Origin: Oryza sativa Japonica Group
Taxonomy: Eukaryota; Streptophyta; Magnoliopsida; Poales; Poaceae
Length of the DNA: 64,000 bases
Assembly: GCF_034140825.1 (NCBI RefSeq)
Contig: NC_089035.1
Location: 43,826,001-43,890,000 of the forward strand
Direction of reading: 5' to 3'
This document shows positions 47,960 to 58,762 of this stretch, in pieces (position 1 is the first letter of the stretch; every line of letters starts with the position of its first letter). A model generated the notes under the pieces. It was not told where the DNA came from and did not search any database. It saw only the letters and a program-made list of their open reading frames with translations. Both the position numbers and the translations under genes were made by a program.

Positions 47960-48155
47960 AGGGGATGAGGTTCGTGCCCGCGGATGAGCTCGAACCGCGG
48001 GTCGGCGAGGTGGTGCGCGAAGTTCTCCTTGCGCCCCGTGAAGAGGTTGTCGACGATGATGACGCTGTCCCCGCGGGAGCTCGTCGACGAGGTGGCTGCT
48101 GATGAAGCCCGCTCCCCCGTGACGACGACGTGGAGGGGCGGCTTGCGGACGCCGA
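47960..48155 (-). pseudogene. Captured UDP-glucuronate decarboxylase (UXS) fragment
   Basis: The minus strand reads '[13 protein letters not shown]', then, after a frame change, '[20 protein letters not shown]' and '[11 protein letters not shown]', matching the N-terminal Rossmann part of UDP-xylose synthase. The family has 'VVVTGGAGFVGSHLVD...DNFFTGRKEN'. About 65 residues only. The GGAGF segment is out of frame with its surroundings. It lies inside the Pack-MULE and is non-functional as an enzyme. Confidence 0.85.
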
Positions 48156-48214
48156 CGGGGAGGCGGCGCGCGGCGGCGGCGGCTGCGGAGACGACGACGG
48201 ATGACGCGCCGCCG

Positions 48215-48859
48215 TCGCCGCCGCCATGGCGTCCTGTATGAGCATGGTGTCGCCGGACATCCTGCCGACGACCTCGCCGGTGTTGGTGTACTTGACGAAG
48301 AAGGCGATCTCCTGCCTCAGGATGGTCTTGAGGCACAGGTTCCGTATCCTCGCCGCCTGCCGCTCTCCGGGGATCATCCAGCATGTCACCTCTGGCCACA
48401 AGATCATCCAACAAGTTCAGCTTTGCAATCTTTGCGGCAAGACAGTACAGTAGAGTACAGTGGTGTGTTCCAGCACTTACGGACGAAGGAGGCGACGGAG
48501 GAGGCGATGGCGAGGTAGATGAACTCGAGGGAGACCATGGACACCCGGTTGACGGCGTCGATGAGGTTGCCGAAGAGCACCGTCATGAACGGCAGCGCGA
48601 CGCCGTTCGCCACCGCGCCCAGCGTCCCCAGCGCCATCAGCGCCACGTCAGTCTTGTCCGCGAACGCGAACAGCTTGTGGAAGTGGAACGGCACCCACGC
48701 CGACGCCGACGCCGCTGACGCCGCGCGCTCTCCCCTTGCCGCGGCGCCGCCACCGCCCTTGCCATTCCCCAGGCTCGAGTCCGCCGCGGCGACGGAGGCC
48801 GACGACGGCGGCGCGGCCGCTGAGGCGTTCGCCTCCGCGTCTCTCCAAGACTCCGGCAT
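48215..48859 (-). pseudogene. Captured ABCB (P-glycoprotein-like) transporter fragment with intron
   Basis: A first exon starting at ATG 48859 reads 'WVPFHFHKLFAFADKTDVAL', 'GTLGAVANGVALPFMTVLFG' and 'VSLEFIYLAIASSVASF' to a donor at 48481|48480 (GTCC|GTAAGT). The second exon starts at 48391 and reads '[20 protein letters not shown]', '[11 protein letters not shown]' and '[20 protein letters not shown]'. This is the first membrane-domain portion of a plant ABCB transporter; no nucleotide-binding domain is present. Retention of the intron shows capture from genomic DNA. Splicing gives an open frame that continues into the neighbouring captured piece. Confidence 0.9.
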
Positions 48860-49292
48860 GGCCTCCTACTCTCGCGTCTCTCACTGCTCTTCTTCAAGAA
48901 TCGATTAATCCCACTGAGCTCCTGCATACCACCGAGCTCGTTGGCAGCCGCCTCCTCATCCCCCGCCGCCGATGCGCCCGCTTCACCCGCTGCCGCCGCG
49001 TCAGCTTCACCCGCCACCGCCGCTCCGGGTCCCCCGCCTGCCGCCCGTGAGAGAAGAGTGAGAGAGAGGAAGGGTATGACAAGTGGGTCCCACCTTTTTA
49101 TATATATAAAATAGAATGCTGGCTGAACAGCCACGCGTACGCCACGTAGACCAAAACCACCGTGGATTGGGTTGAGGGGGGTAATTCGTCCGGTTTGCAT
49201 AGTTGGGGGTGCAGAATGTCCGGTTCTATGGTTCAAGGAGGTAATTCGGTCGACCGCGATAGTTCCGGGGGAGGGTAATTCGTACTGTTTCC

Positions 49293-49509
49293 ATAAATAT
49301 ATAATGGGCATAAACATCGGCATGAGTTATCAAAAGAGTGCTCCTTAAAATCGATGTGTTGATAAATTGCATTGTGATATGGCAAACCCTACAAATCGAT
49401 GTGATGCAGGTGGAATGACTCAAGGCGATTTAATTTTATTTTTAGTTAGAATTTGAGTCATAGGAAAGCTACACTTAATAGTGGGTCTCATATCAATGAC
49501 CAGTTTTAT
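49293..49509. repeat. Right copy of the 217-bp direct repeat
   Basis: Second copy of 47385-47602, in the same orientation, immediately after the Pack-MULE right end. Beyond it the host sequence continues (GTCAAGTGC). Confidence 0.95.
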
Positions 49510-50042
49510 GTCAAGTGCTTTAGTCTCACATTGACCTTGTAGAGATAGACACAGGGCACCACACTCACAAAGGAAAAATGGGTAATATGAAGTTCAACAT
49601 GCATCTAGAACCCCTAATTTATTGTGGTGATAATGACAACACAAATAGAGAGGTACTAATGGAATTTGTTGAGATGGTTGCAAGGTTCAAATGGAGTGTG
49701 ATTCAAATAAAGGTTAAGCAACATCTTAAATGTGGTAACTCTTGTAAACTTTGTTTATTGAGTTTAGGATGTTGTACTATTAAGAGGGGGGTATCACATG
49801 CATATAATTGGTTAAACAGTAGTGCTCAAGTTCACTTTCTTTGAGTGTTCCTACAGTTTTCTGGTTTATACATGAGTATATCTTTATTAATTACCGGCGG
49901 ATAAATGAGATGAGCTCGTGGAGTGGCCACGGGCAGAAGGGCTTAAGATCTGGGGAATGGAAGGACAAGTTGGCTATGAGACTTGAATGTTCAGCATTTC
50001 TTTTAGGTGTGGCAAAGGGGGTACGGTGAGTGAGCTAGCGAG
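49510..50042. other. Spacer with an unassigned 88-codon frame
   Basis: A frame at 49578-49844 has no recognised family and no splice partners and is more likely chance or a decayed element. Nothing else recognised. Confidence 0.3.
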
Positions 50043-51255
50043 TTGTTGATGGAATTAATTCGTGGTTCTTCATTAGACTATCCGACGCTATTTTAGACTA
50101 TTCGACACATTAGACAATCCGAAATTTCACTGCATGTCACTCTCTGTCCTGAGAGGCATTTTTGCTCTCAAAGCATTGGATTGTTTGATGTAAGATCGAA
50201 CTATATGATGCATCGGACTATTCAAAATTTAACCGAACTTCACTATCTGTCTTGGCTTGAAAGATCTCTGAGAGTGAAGTATTTGCGGCTAAACTCTAAA
50301 CCCTAAGACTATCCGTTGAATCAAATAGTTCAAAATTATCAGAACTTCGCTCTCTGATTCTCGCTCTTTTTTCACCTTTTTCTTATTTTGGGGGGGAGCA
50401 AAATATCAGACTATCCGATCTAGAAATCGGACTATCTAACGTGGGCTAAAAGATTTCTCTTCATCGACCACATTTTGGGCGATCTATATAAACCCTCCTC
50501 CCCCACCAACGTTTTCCAGGGTTATCCCAAATCATTCAACTATCATCTTGCTTTGGGTTGAGATTTGTGCTAAGATGCTTTGAGTCTTTGATCTCTCTAT
50601 TCCTCTCTCGAATCCCCTCTTGTTCTTGGTGACTTTAATCTTTGTGGTTGTGAATTTGGAGTTTGAGAACCTAATGTGTGTTTTTTTTCAATCTTGAGCA
50701 CTAGAGTTTGCCAAGAGCTGTGTGATGTTTGTTACTTTTGGAGGTTGAGGACTCCTAGACAGCTAGGCGTCGCTCTCGAGGCATCGATCTATTGGTGGTT
50801 GGTAAAGGGAAGAAGATCGGATCTTGGCATCTCGCTCATGGAAAAAGATAACTCTAGTGGAGGAGTGTATTTGTGCAACCTCAAGAGGATATGGTAGAAA
50901 AAGCCCAGCTCTTTGTGAGTTCCTCAACAGAGACTAGAATTTCCTTAAGGATTTGAACTCCGAGAAATACATCGTCCCGTACATCTCAATGATATCCTCT
51001 CATTTTACCTTCTTGTTACTTTATTTTGTGTTGTAGTAATCTAGTTGTTGTTTGAGATTATATACTTGCTTGTTGGATCTAAACCTTTTGGGTCGTGGCT
51101 TGCTAGGTTTTCTCTTGAGCGGGTTAGGCAATCCGATCTCAGTTTGGACCATCAGATATACATCTGACCATCCAACCTTGTAATCGCTTTAGCTTCCACA
51201 ACTTTATTTTTCAAAAAATTGCCCATCCACCCCATTGGGCCTACCAAGGACATTC
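50043..51255 (+). mobile_element. Probable LTR-type retroelement fossil
   Basis: Starts near TGTTGATGGAATTAATTCG, has many diverged 'gactatccga' words, a TATA-like ATATAAACC at about 50484 with a pyrimidine-rich leader after it, and a terminal part ('attgcccatccacccca', 'ctaccaaggaca') like LTR ends of grass retrotransposons. No coding domain is present. Old and damaged; the family is not assigned. Confidence 0.5.
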
Positions 51256-51284
51256 CATAAGTCAGACTAGCAATATTTGTTGTC

Positions 51285-51446
51285 AATCTCGATCACACCG
51301 ACCTTCGGCAGAGCCATGTTCTTGCCAACTACAAGTGGCATCAGGCATACCTCACTGGCTCACTTCAACCTTTGTGCAATCTGTAGTAGCTACATCTACT
51401 TCTCTCACCATTGTTGCTTGGTGTGCAGCCGCGTGTATTGTTGATA
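51285..51446 (+). pseudogene. Relic of the 8-Cys zinc-finger gene
   Basis: The translation at 51337-51443 'FNLCAICSSYIYFSHHCCLVC' followed by SRVYC matches residues 116-141 of the intact gene at 44522 ('SNICALCNSYIYLFRHRCLV'). Similarity extends upstream ('ttgccaactacaag', 'gcatacctcact'). The frame stops right after the fifth CxxC cysteine, where other sequence begins. It lies on the same strand about 6.5 kb downstream, so an old tandem duplication split by insertions is likely. Confidence 0.85.
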
Positions 51447-51448
51447 GT

Positions 51449-51923
51449 AGAGATAAAAACGGAGCGGATTCGAACGGATAGTGGTCATACCATATCCTAA
51501 ACCATATTTTTAAGCAGATTTAGAGCGGGTGCGGATAGTGTACGGATGCCGATGCGGAGCGGATTGTTTCGGATGCCGGAAATGGTGCGTAGTCTGATCA
51601 GAAACGGATTAAATTTATCGGATGCTACATGTATATGCAATCAATACAACATCCAGCTAGCAATGCAAGGAACAACAATACAATAATCAATAAACTACTC
51701 ATCTTAATAATTATGTGCTTAGGTGTTAAACAACATGAATACATGGTGTCTATAATGTAAAAAAAATAAAGCTACGCAAGTGTGACATGAGACGATGAAA
51801 GCCTCAAGCTAAGAAATCTAGGTTAATTGATGAATTAGGCCATTGGATGGACCAACTTATGTTATATCCAATCTGAACTCGCATGCTAACTTGAGACGAT
51901 CGAACTCCTAACTGCAACTCATG

Positions 51924-51925
<2 letters not shown>
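51449..51925. mobile_element. Possible hAT-type element fragment
   Basis: Begins 'tagagataaaaacggagcgg' and repeats 'cggagcggatt' and 'cggatgccg' words, a subterminal pattern seen in some plant hAT elements. No right terminus or transposase was found. Weak assignment. Confidence 0.35.

Positions 51926-51926
<1 letters not shown>

Positions 51927-52003
<77 letters not shown>
51927..52003. repeat. (AT)n microsatellite
   Basis: About 38 uninterrupted AT units. Confidence 0.97.
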
Positions 52004-52005
<2 letters not shown>

Positions 52006-52099
52006 CGAACTCCAACAGTGAATTTCATCTTAACTAAACTATATAACAATAATAAGATTAATATAGACTTCACCCGTTGCAAACGGGCATTTTTTCTAG
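52004..52099 (+). mobile_element. Helitron 3' terminus
   Basis: Hairpin CCCGTT-GCA-AACGGG at 52073-52087, then CATTTTTTCTAG ending at 52099, followed by T. A short hairpin about ten bases before CTAG|T is the Helitron 3' signature. The 5' end is not identified and may have been displaced by the (AT)n tract. Confidence 0.7.
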
Positions 52100-52199
52100 T
52101 TTTAAAAAAATTATCAAAGAGACGCCATACCACGTATTATAGTGTTTATTTGCGCCGCAACTCATACATACTTATGTTGACATACCACAGCTTAATAAA

Positions 52200-52307
52200 T
52201 GGATATAGTCCCTCCGTTTCAATTTGCTTGTCCCACTGAATAGGTTGTTTGGTTAAAAATTACAACTAACTAAATCCTAATCATTTTACCCAAAGCCAGC
52301 ATTAAAA
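52200..52307. other. Possible Stowaway end beside the Helitron
   Basis: AGTCCCTCCGTTTCAATTTG at 52208 resembles a Stowaway left end. No right end was found before the Helitron begins. Confidence 0.35.
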
Positions 52308-53284
52308 TCTATCAACTTATTAAAGTAATAGAAAAATGAGTCTCCACGTTCGCTCTCACGGCTTAGAAATTCTCATATCAATCGAAAAAAAGAAAAACAG
52401 AGTACATATAGAAATACAATTTAGAAGTAGCTGAAATTCGGAATTAAAAAAAATGAATATTGGAAGAGGAGACTAGAGTCCATGCCGTAATAGAATTTCG
52501 GAATTAAAAAAAATAAGAAAATTAAAAGTAGGTTAGAGTCCATTTAGAAATACAATTTTGAAATAACTAAAATTCGGAATTAAAAAAATCCATATACAAA
52601 TACAATTAAGAAATAATAGAAATTAAAAATTAAAAACAAGGAATATTAGAAGAAGAGTATAGAGTCTATATAGAAATACAATTAAGAAATAATAGAAATT
52701 CGGAATTAAAAATAAGGAATATTAGAAGAAGAGTATAGAGTCCATACAAGAATTTAGAATTAACTAAAATTAAGATTAAAAATAATAAAATTAAAAGTAG
52801 AGGGAAGAAGAATCTAGAGTATATAGGAATACAATTTATTTTTTCGAAATTAAAAAATAAATAATATTGAAAAATCAGTTCAGAGTCCACGTATAAATAC
52901 ACTTAGAAATTTTCAAAATTTAGAATTTAAAATAAATAATATTGGAAGAAGAGGCTAGAGTCTATATAGAAATACAATAGAAATACAATGTACAAATAAC
53001 GAAAATTCAGAATTAAAAAAATAAGGGATATTGGAAGACATGTCTACAATCTATATAAGAATACAATTTAGAAATAACTAAAATTTAACATTAAAAATAA
53101 TCAATAACTATCACGCGCAATATGAATATTACACATGGCTAGTTTGGTAAAGTTAGTACAAAATTTAAAATTATGTTATCATTTTAATATATTTTAATAA
53201 TAAATTAAGAAAATATATATGCTATTATATGAGAAAAAAATATAACGATACTAGCCGCGCATTCTGCGCGGGCCTCCATGCTAG
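52308..53284 (+). mobile_element. Non-autonomous Helitron
   Basis: 5' end TCTATCAAC preceded by A (52307). 3' end: hairpin CCGCGCA-TTC-TGCGCGG at 53255-53271, then GCCTCCATG and CTAG at 53281-53284, followed by T. Insertion between A and T without target duplication and the 3' hairpin are Helitron hallmarks. The body has about ten diverged 60-70 bp units ('gagtccatatagaaatacaa'). No Rep/helicase. A longer relative lies at 1097-2600. Confidence 0.8.
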
Positions 53285-53932
53285 TGAGACAAAACATAAA
53301 TCCCGAGCAAATTGCATTTACTAATCTCAATCTTGATCGATCGGATATAACCGAGACAATATAACATTGATATTAGTAAAAACAATAACTATTTGATTAT
53401 GTCAGATTTCACTAATAAACCGATACATAACACTTGATAAAAGTGACACGGCAGCGCCGCGGAGTAACAAGCTTCTCCGGCCTCGCCGCCTTCCCCATCA
53501 AGCCGACAACGCACGTCGGCTCTCCTACCTAGCCGACAAGCTTGGCGGCGTGGAGCGAGGGGATGGCCGACGAGGTCTCTCTTCTCAGTCCTCCCTCTCC
53601 TTTCCCTTCTGGTGCAGAGCACGTGTAGGCCCTACCTAACGAGGAACATGTGAAGTTGTGACCCAAATTGACTATGTGATCTTGAAGAGTTGTGTGATTA
53701 GACGACGTGGATATAAATATTTGGTTTTCGGTGTTGAGGTAAACGCCTCCTCTGTTGAAAAAGAGTACACAGACTCTCGTCTGGATTCTGGATCTGGATC
53801 TGGATCTGATCCAACTCCCACCCAACTCTCCAAGTACGGCAGCAGCACTGGCTACTGCGGAGGAGGCGTTGCGACTTGCGAGTGGCGGAGGACTAGGAAG
53901 TCGCCTCCGCCTCCGCTGCAGACACACTGGCG
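53285..53932. promoter_or_regulatory. Uncoupling-protein promoter and 5' leader
   Basis: Should hold the promoter of the gene starting at 53933. Repeated 'tctggatctggatctggatctg' words lie at about 53783-53807. TATAAATA at 53712-53719 is a candidate TATA box about 215 bp before the ATG. Confidence 0.4.
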
Positions 53933-56900
53933 ATGGCTTCCTCCTTCGCCGCCGTCTTCTTCAGCAGCGCCTTCGCTGCCTGCTTCGCTGAGGTAAGCAC
54001 GCTGCGACATCCCCAACCGCCTCAGCCCATCGGTCGATGGGGAAAGAAGAGCAACTTTGTGAATCATTCGCTGTGATGCAAGAAAAGGGCATCGATCGTT
54101 AGCTTTTAACTGGACAACTAGGAACTATCGAGTCCCTCACTTCCGATTTTAGCTTAGAGTGAGTTTGCTTGTTCTTACTGTAGACACTGATAATGTATCG
54201 ATTCAACGCTCTCATCAGGTGTGCACCATTCCTCTCGACACAGCCAAAGTGCGGCTTCAGCTGCAAAAGAAAGCAGCCCTAGCTACAGGCGGAGGAGGAG
54301 GGACCACTGGAGGAATGCTGGGCACAATAATGTGCATCGCAAGGGAGGAAGGGGTGGCCGCGCTTTGGAACGGCATCATCCCTGGCCTTCACCGCCAGTG
54401 CGTCTATGGCGGACTCCGCATCGCCTTGTATGAGCCTGTCAGTTAGTGCTCCTTTCCTTCTGTTTCATACTACTATTTCATATACATTTTCTTCTTTCTT
54501 CTGTCAAAGCACTTCATGTCAACACCATTAATTATCCCCTCCTTACCTTGCAGGTGAAAGCCTTCTTTATCCGAGACGGAGATACTGTTGCTGGTGGTGT
54601 CAGTTTATTTGCTAAGATCCTTGCTGCTCTTATGACAGGTGGGTACTTTTCCCTATCCGTTTCTCTTTGCTGCACTTTCTCAATAATTTGTCACATATTA
54701 AATTGCTTTTGCTAATTAAATGCAGCCAACCAGTTTACATCCAAATTTCATGTGTTAAGGACTTAAGGTAGGTGCACTATGCACAAGTAAATATACTCTT
54801 ATATTAATTACCGTTCTATATATTCATAGGTGTCATAGCAATTGTTGTGGCAAATCCAACTGATCTTGTCAAAGTGAGATTGCAAGCTGATGGAAAGGCC
54901 ACCACTGTCAAGAGGCACTATTCTGGAGCCCTCAATGCGTATGCTACCATAATCAGACAGGTTGCTGCTACAATTCATGGTGATCATGAGCAGTAAATTA
55001 AAAAAAAAATTCATATTCCCCACGGCCTGTAAATCTTCATATTTTCAGGAAGGTATTGGAGCTTTGTGGACTGGCCTCGGTCCAAACATAGCACGCAATG
55101 CTATAATTAATGCTACCGAGTTGGCCAGCTACGACCAACTCAAACAGGTGCCTTTTGATTCTTTCACCTTGTATTCTTGTGGCCACTTTCTATGTGTGTT
55201 ACTGTTCATCACTTTGTTCTGTTTGTGCAGATGTTTCTAAAACTTCCTGGGTTTACTGATAACGTTTTTACCCATCTTTTAGCTGGACTTGGTGCTGGAT
55301 TTTTTGCTGTTTGCATTGGCTCTCCAGTGGATGTGGTATGCTCTGCACATGCTGTTTAGGCTCATCGTTCCCAAGTCATGTTATGTTCTACAGAACACTC
55401 TGTTACAAAATGTAACTATACATGACTTCCGTGTAGGTGAAATCAAGAATGATGGGTGACGCAACGTACAAGAGTACACTAGACTGTTTTGCAAAGACAT
55501 TAAAGAATGATGTACGGCAAACCCTTCTCCAAAACTTTCATAGCTCTTCTGTTGTGTACAACCAAATCTTTTAGATTTTTCGATGCAAATGTATTTTGGT
55601 ACTATACAACTAATCTTCAAAGTTCAAACACTTGTAGCGAGCACAGAAGTAATTTTCCTTGGGGATTAACAGTTCAACATTTCAGTTAAACATTCCCTTA
55701 AAACATTTATGTTCCTCTGCCCTAAATACTTGTCCCTTAAATCGTCCACTCAACTGAAAGGATAGAATATAGCTGACATTCCATTCTAAATAGGATTTCA
55801 CCTCAAGTAGGTTGAAGAGCCTTATTTTGCCATGACTTCTGATTGGATTGGTCAACTTGAATTTAGGAGAGGTTATGACAGAAACTGGATGCTGCTAAGG
55901 AGAATGGATTTTTCTCCGTGACTTCGGATCAAAATCTGAGGCTAAGAACCTTGCGCGTGATGATTCCTAAGCTAATATGCACCAATTCTCTAATTAGATG
56001 CATAAGCAGCACATTTCACATTTTCACTTGCTCCTAATGAAGTGTCCAAAGTGTACCCTGCAACCATGGATATTTTATTTGAACTCAGTTCACTAGCTTT
56101 ACTTTGCCTTGTTGCTCTATATAGTTTTTTCGAATTACATTGTTTTTTTTGGTTCTATCATTCGACTATAGTCTAGTTATATGGAGATTGAATTGTTGAT
56201 TTGGCCTCTAGTTTTTTATATATTCAGGTATTATGATTGTTATCCTTTCTTAAATCTTTTAGAATTTGCAATCTGTTTGCTTGTTTGTTTGGGGGTATAT
56301 AGTATGTAAGCTTGACTGGCTGCATTTTACAGGCCTGGTCCCTCTCTAACCCTGTGTGCGTTTTTCCATTTGGATTTTGCTCATGTTTGTAATTGTTTTG
56401 TAAGCAGACCTATATTACTAGGGTTTGCCCATTTTACTAAGAGCGTTAGGGGAAAAAAATAGAGATATTGAGAGCCTATTTGCCATTGAAAAAAAAACTA
56501 GCATGTAAAACGAAAGGTGTTTTGAAAATCTTACATGCCCTTAGGCCTTATCTGATTCAAAGGTTTGTTTCCACAAATGTCTACTATCTGATCATACTAT
56601 CGAACAACAGGAGCAGTGTATTAGATCTTATACTCATTAACTTAACCTTAGCACATACATGATCACCTAAGCTTATGCGGAATGGTGTAATTAACTGAGC
56701 GGTTGAGCTTGAGGCCATCTTAGTCGCGGTAGGAGTCGTCGGTTAAGTCGAGGTCGCGGTAGCGGGTCGCCAGAGGTGAAGTAGAGGCTTGCGGTGCGGA
56801 TGGCGTCGCCCTTCCGGCCTACGTTGGAGAACGCCCTTCAGTCTCCTTCCAGTGCTCCTTAGGATCGGTGTTAGGGTTTATCGGGAGTGGCTTAGTGTAT

Positions 56901-57538
56901 TTAGATCGTCACCTAGATACAACCGGCCTCTCCCTTTTAATATTGTGCTAGAAATCAGGGGCGAATCCGTTATGGAGAATGATGTGGGAACATCGCAAAA
57001 AAATAAAAACATGGCATGTCACCAAGTGATCACTTTCTACCACTCAATCAGCGTAGTACATCTGAATATTACACATACAGACATACTAGGCTACCCACAA
57101 CATAGGGATTCTGTTAAACGTAGCTGTCTCAGTCCTTGGTTTGTTTCTGGTTGCTGTAGATGCTCATGCATGTGGACTAGGTTGTATTCATATCTAATTT
57201 AGAAGGCGTTTGCACCACGCAATATTTCTATACTGATGATCCTTTTCTGCAGGGACTTCCTGCTTTTTATAAAGGGTTCATTGCAAACTTTTGCCGCATT
57301 GGGTCATGGAATGTGATAATGTTTTTAACACTGGAGCAGGTAACATTCTTTTTTAATGCTATTATGCTACTTTAGGGGAAAAATGGAAAGAAAAAGGAAG
57401 TCCTAGTCTCATCGCTATAGCCTGACATGCTTACACCTAAATAAGTGCTCTATTTGTTTTCACTCTGTCATAGCAAAGCTAATGATTTTATTTTTATTTT
57501 TGTGAAATGACAAAAAGGTAAGAAGATCAATTCTGTAA
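53933..57538 (+). CDS. UCP: Mitochondrial uncoupling protein (plant UCP/PUMP)
   Basis: Exons 53933-53992, 54219-54437, 54554-54638, 54830-54960, 55049-55147, 55231-55335, 55437-55511, 57253-57339 and a tentative 57518-57538: about 293 aa. Three carrier signatures are present: PLDTAK ('[19 protein letters not shown]'), PTDLVK ('[14 protein letters not shown]') and PVDVVK ('[15 protein letters not shown]'). With RQ(E)GI-ALW repeats and '[13 protein letters not shown]' these are near-identical to plant uncoupling proteins. It sits in the inner mitochondrial membrane with six helices; relatives carry out fatty-acid-activated proton leak and dicarboxylate/amino-acid exchange. The N-terminus ('[20 protein letters not shown]') is short. 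Intron 7 is 1.74 kb. The last exon (VRRSIL) is uncertain because its acceptor lacks a close pyrimidine tract; the alternative is read-through to a nearby stop. Confidence 0.92.
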
Positions 57539-58518
57539 GTCTGCTGCACTGCACTGCAAGCCAAGGATCTATCATGCAAGTGAACAGCAGGAGCAGGACT
57601 GAATCGATGCTTGATTTAGCTGTAGCTCCTGAGTCCACTTTATAGTGCTGTTTGCTGAAGGCCACATATGTCTAGGATTAGATTTGTTTTGTACAGGACA
57701 ATGCGTTCTAATTAAACCCATCAATTCAGCAGAGGACAACATCAACAGAGTCATTTGTGCAGAGATGATTGGCCATAACATGTCATTGTACTGTCTGAGC
57801 AATTTTTTAATTTTACCAAAAATGAAACTCACAAAATCTAATGCAAATATAGGTTACTCTTGGTAGTAATTTCATGTATCCGAGGTTTGTAAACAATATG
57901 AAAGGAAGTTGTGACTTAAACTTGCTTTTGCATCATCTATTGAGCGCGAGTTTCTCGAATTATCTTGTGGCGATTTTACCAAGATTGCTGCCACACATAA
58001 TATAGGCAGATCATCATCTTCATATTTTTGCTAACACATTTGTGCGTATATGTGGCATCTGCTGAAGTCTGCCCAAATAGTAGCTCCTGACAAGCCATTC
58101 TTGTATTGGGTTTCATTCCAAGGTTGCAAGCTACACGTATTTCAGTGAAACTGTATTTCACCATTTCTATGATGGGGCTACATGCTTTTGGACTTACACA
58201 CGGTGCTCTTCTTTCACCTCACATGATAAAACCATTCCTCATATCATAAGCACAGTTGCTCTTCTTTTACCTCACAAGTGTTATCATAATGTGATAAATG
58301 GATTAGATTTTTATAGACTTATCTTGATACGAAATTGATGGTCAAAGTTTCAAAATGTTTAAACCAAATCTGGTTCTAAATGTCAAATATTTATAATAAA
58401 AGGGAACATTACTTTGCTCTTCACACTGACCAACTGTGCCTCTTGCTTTCCCGTTGATTTTAATATCTTATTATGGATTTTTTTAATATCCTATGGATTT
58501 CTACAACACAAATAAATA
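57539..58518. other. UCP 3' flank, no gene seen
   Basis: Includes any 3' UTR. A repeated 'ctcttctttcacctcaca'/'ctcttcttttacctcaca' pair lies at 58206 and 58260 (about 54 bp apart). No element identified. Confidence 0.4.
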
Positions 58519-58762
58519 CTCCCTCCATTCCAAAATATAAGGCATAACCATCCTTAACCCAAAGACCAAGAAATAATTAATATCTCATCATTATCATGAA
58601 TCACCCCAATTAATACAATACATGCAACTAATAGAATTGAAGATTTGTGAGTATAGGATTTAAAATAATAATGATTTAGGGGAGAGAATGTGCTAATTAA
58701 TTGCATGCATGCATGCACTCACTTTAAAAAGTAGTATGCCCTACATTTTGGAATGGAGGGAG
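58519..58762. mobile_element. Stowaway MITE
   Basis: CTCCCTCCATTCCAAAATATAAGG inverted at the right (ACATTTTGGAATGGAGGGAG); TA on both sides (58517-58518, 58763-58764). TGCATGCATGCATGCA lies inside at about 58704. Confidence 0.92.

Larger units (their letters stand above)
47603..49292. mobile_element. Pack-MULE carrying fragments of two host genes
   Basis: Long terminal inverted repeats of about 300 bp (about 47603-47905 and 48945-49292) share, inverted, 'caaaccggacgaattacccccc', 'ttttggtctacgtggcgta', 'gcattctattttata' and 'gtgggacccacttgtc', extending into GC-rich 'cgcctcctcatccccc'. Between them lie pieces of a UDP-xylose synthase and of an ABCB transporter, both on the minus strand. There is no MURA transposase. 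The right end has about 35 terminal bases lacking at the left, so the left end is truncated. Long TIRs plus genomic gene fragments define the Pack-MULE type. No 9-bp target duplication is seen; instead a 217-bp host segment is present on both sides. Confidence 0.9.

Noticed and set aside
47827-48414. The 195-codon frame reading UXS residues as a separate gene
   Set aside because: It begins inside the ABCB intron/exon region in a non-native frame and only partly matches UXS; better explained as captured fragments.
49578-49844. 88-codon frame as a gene
   Set aside because: No recognised motif, no splice partners, and it lies in transposon-rich DNA.
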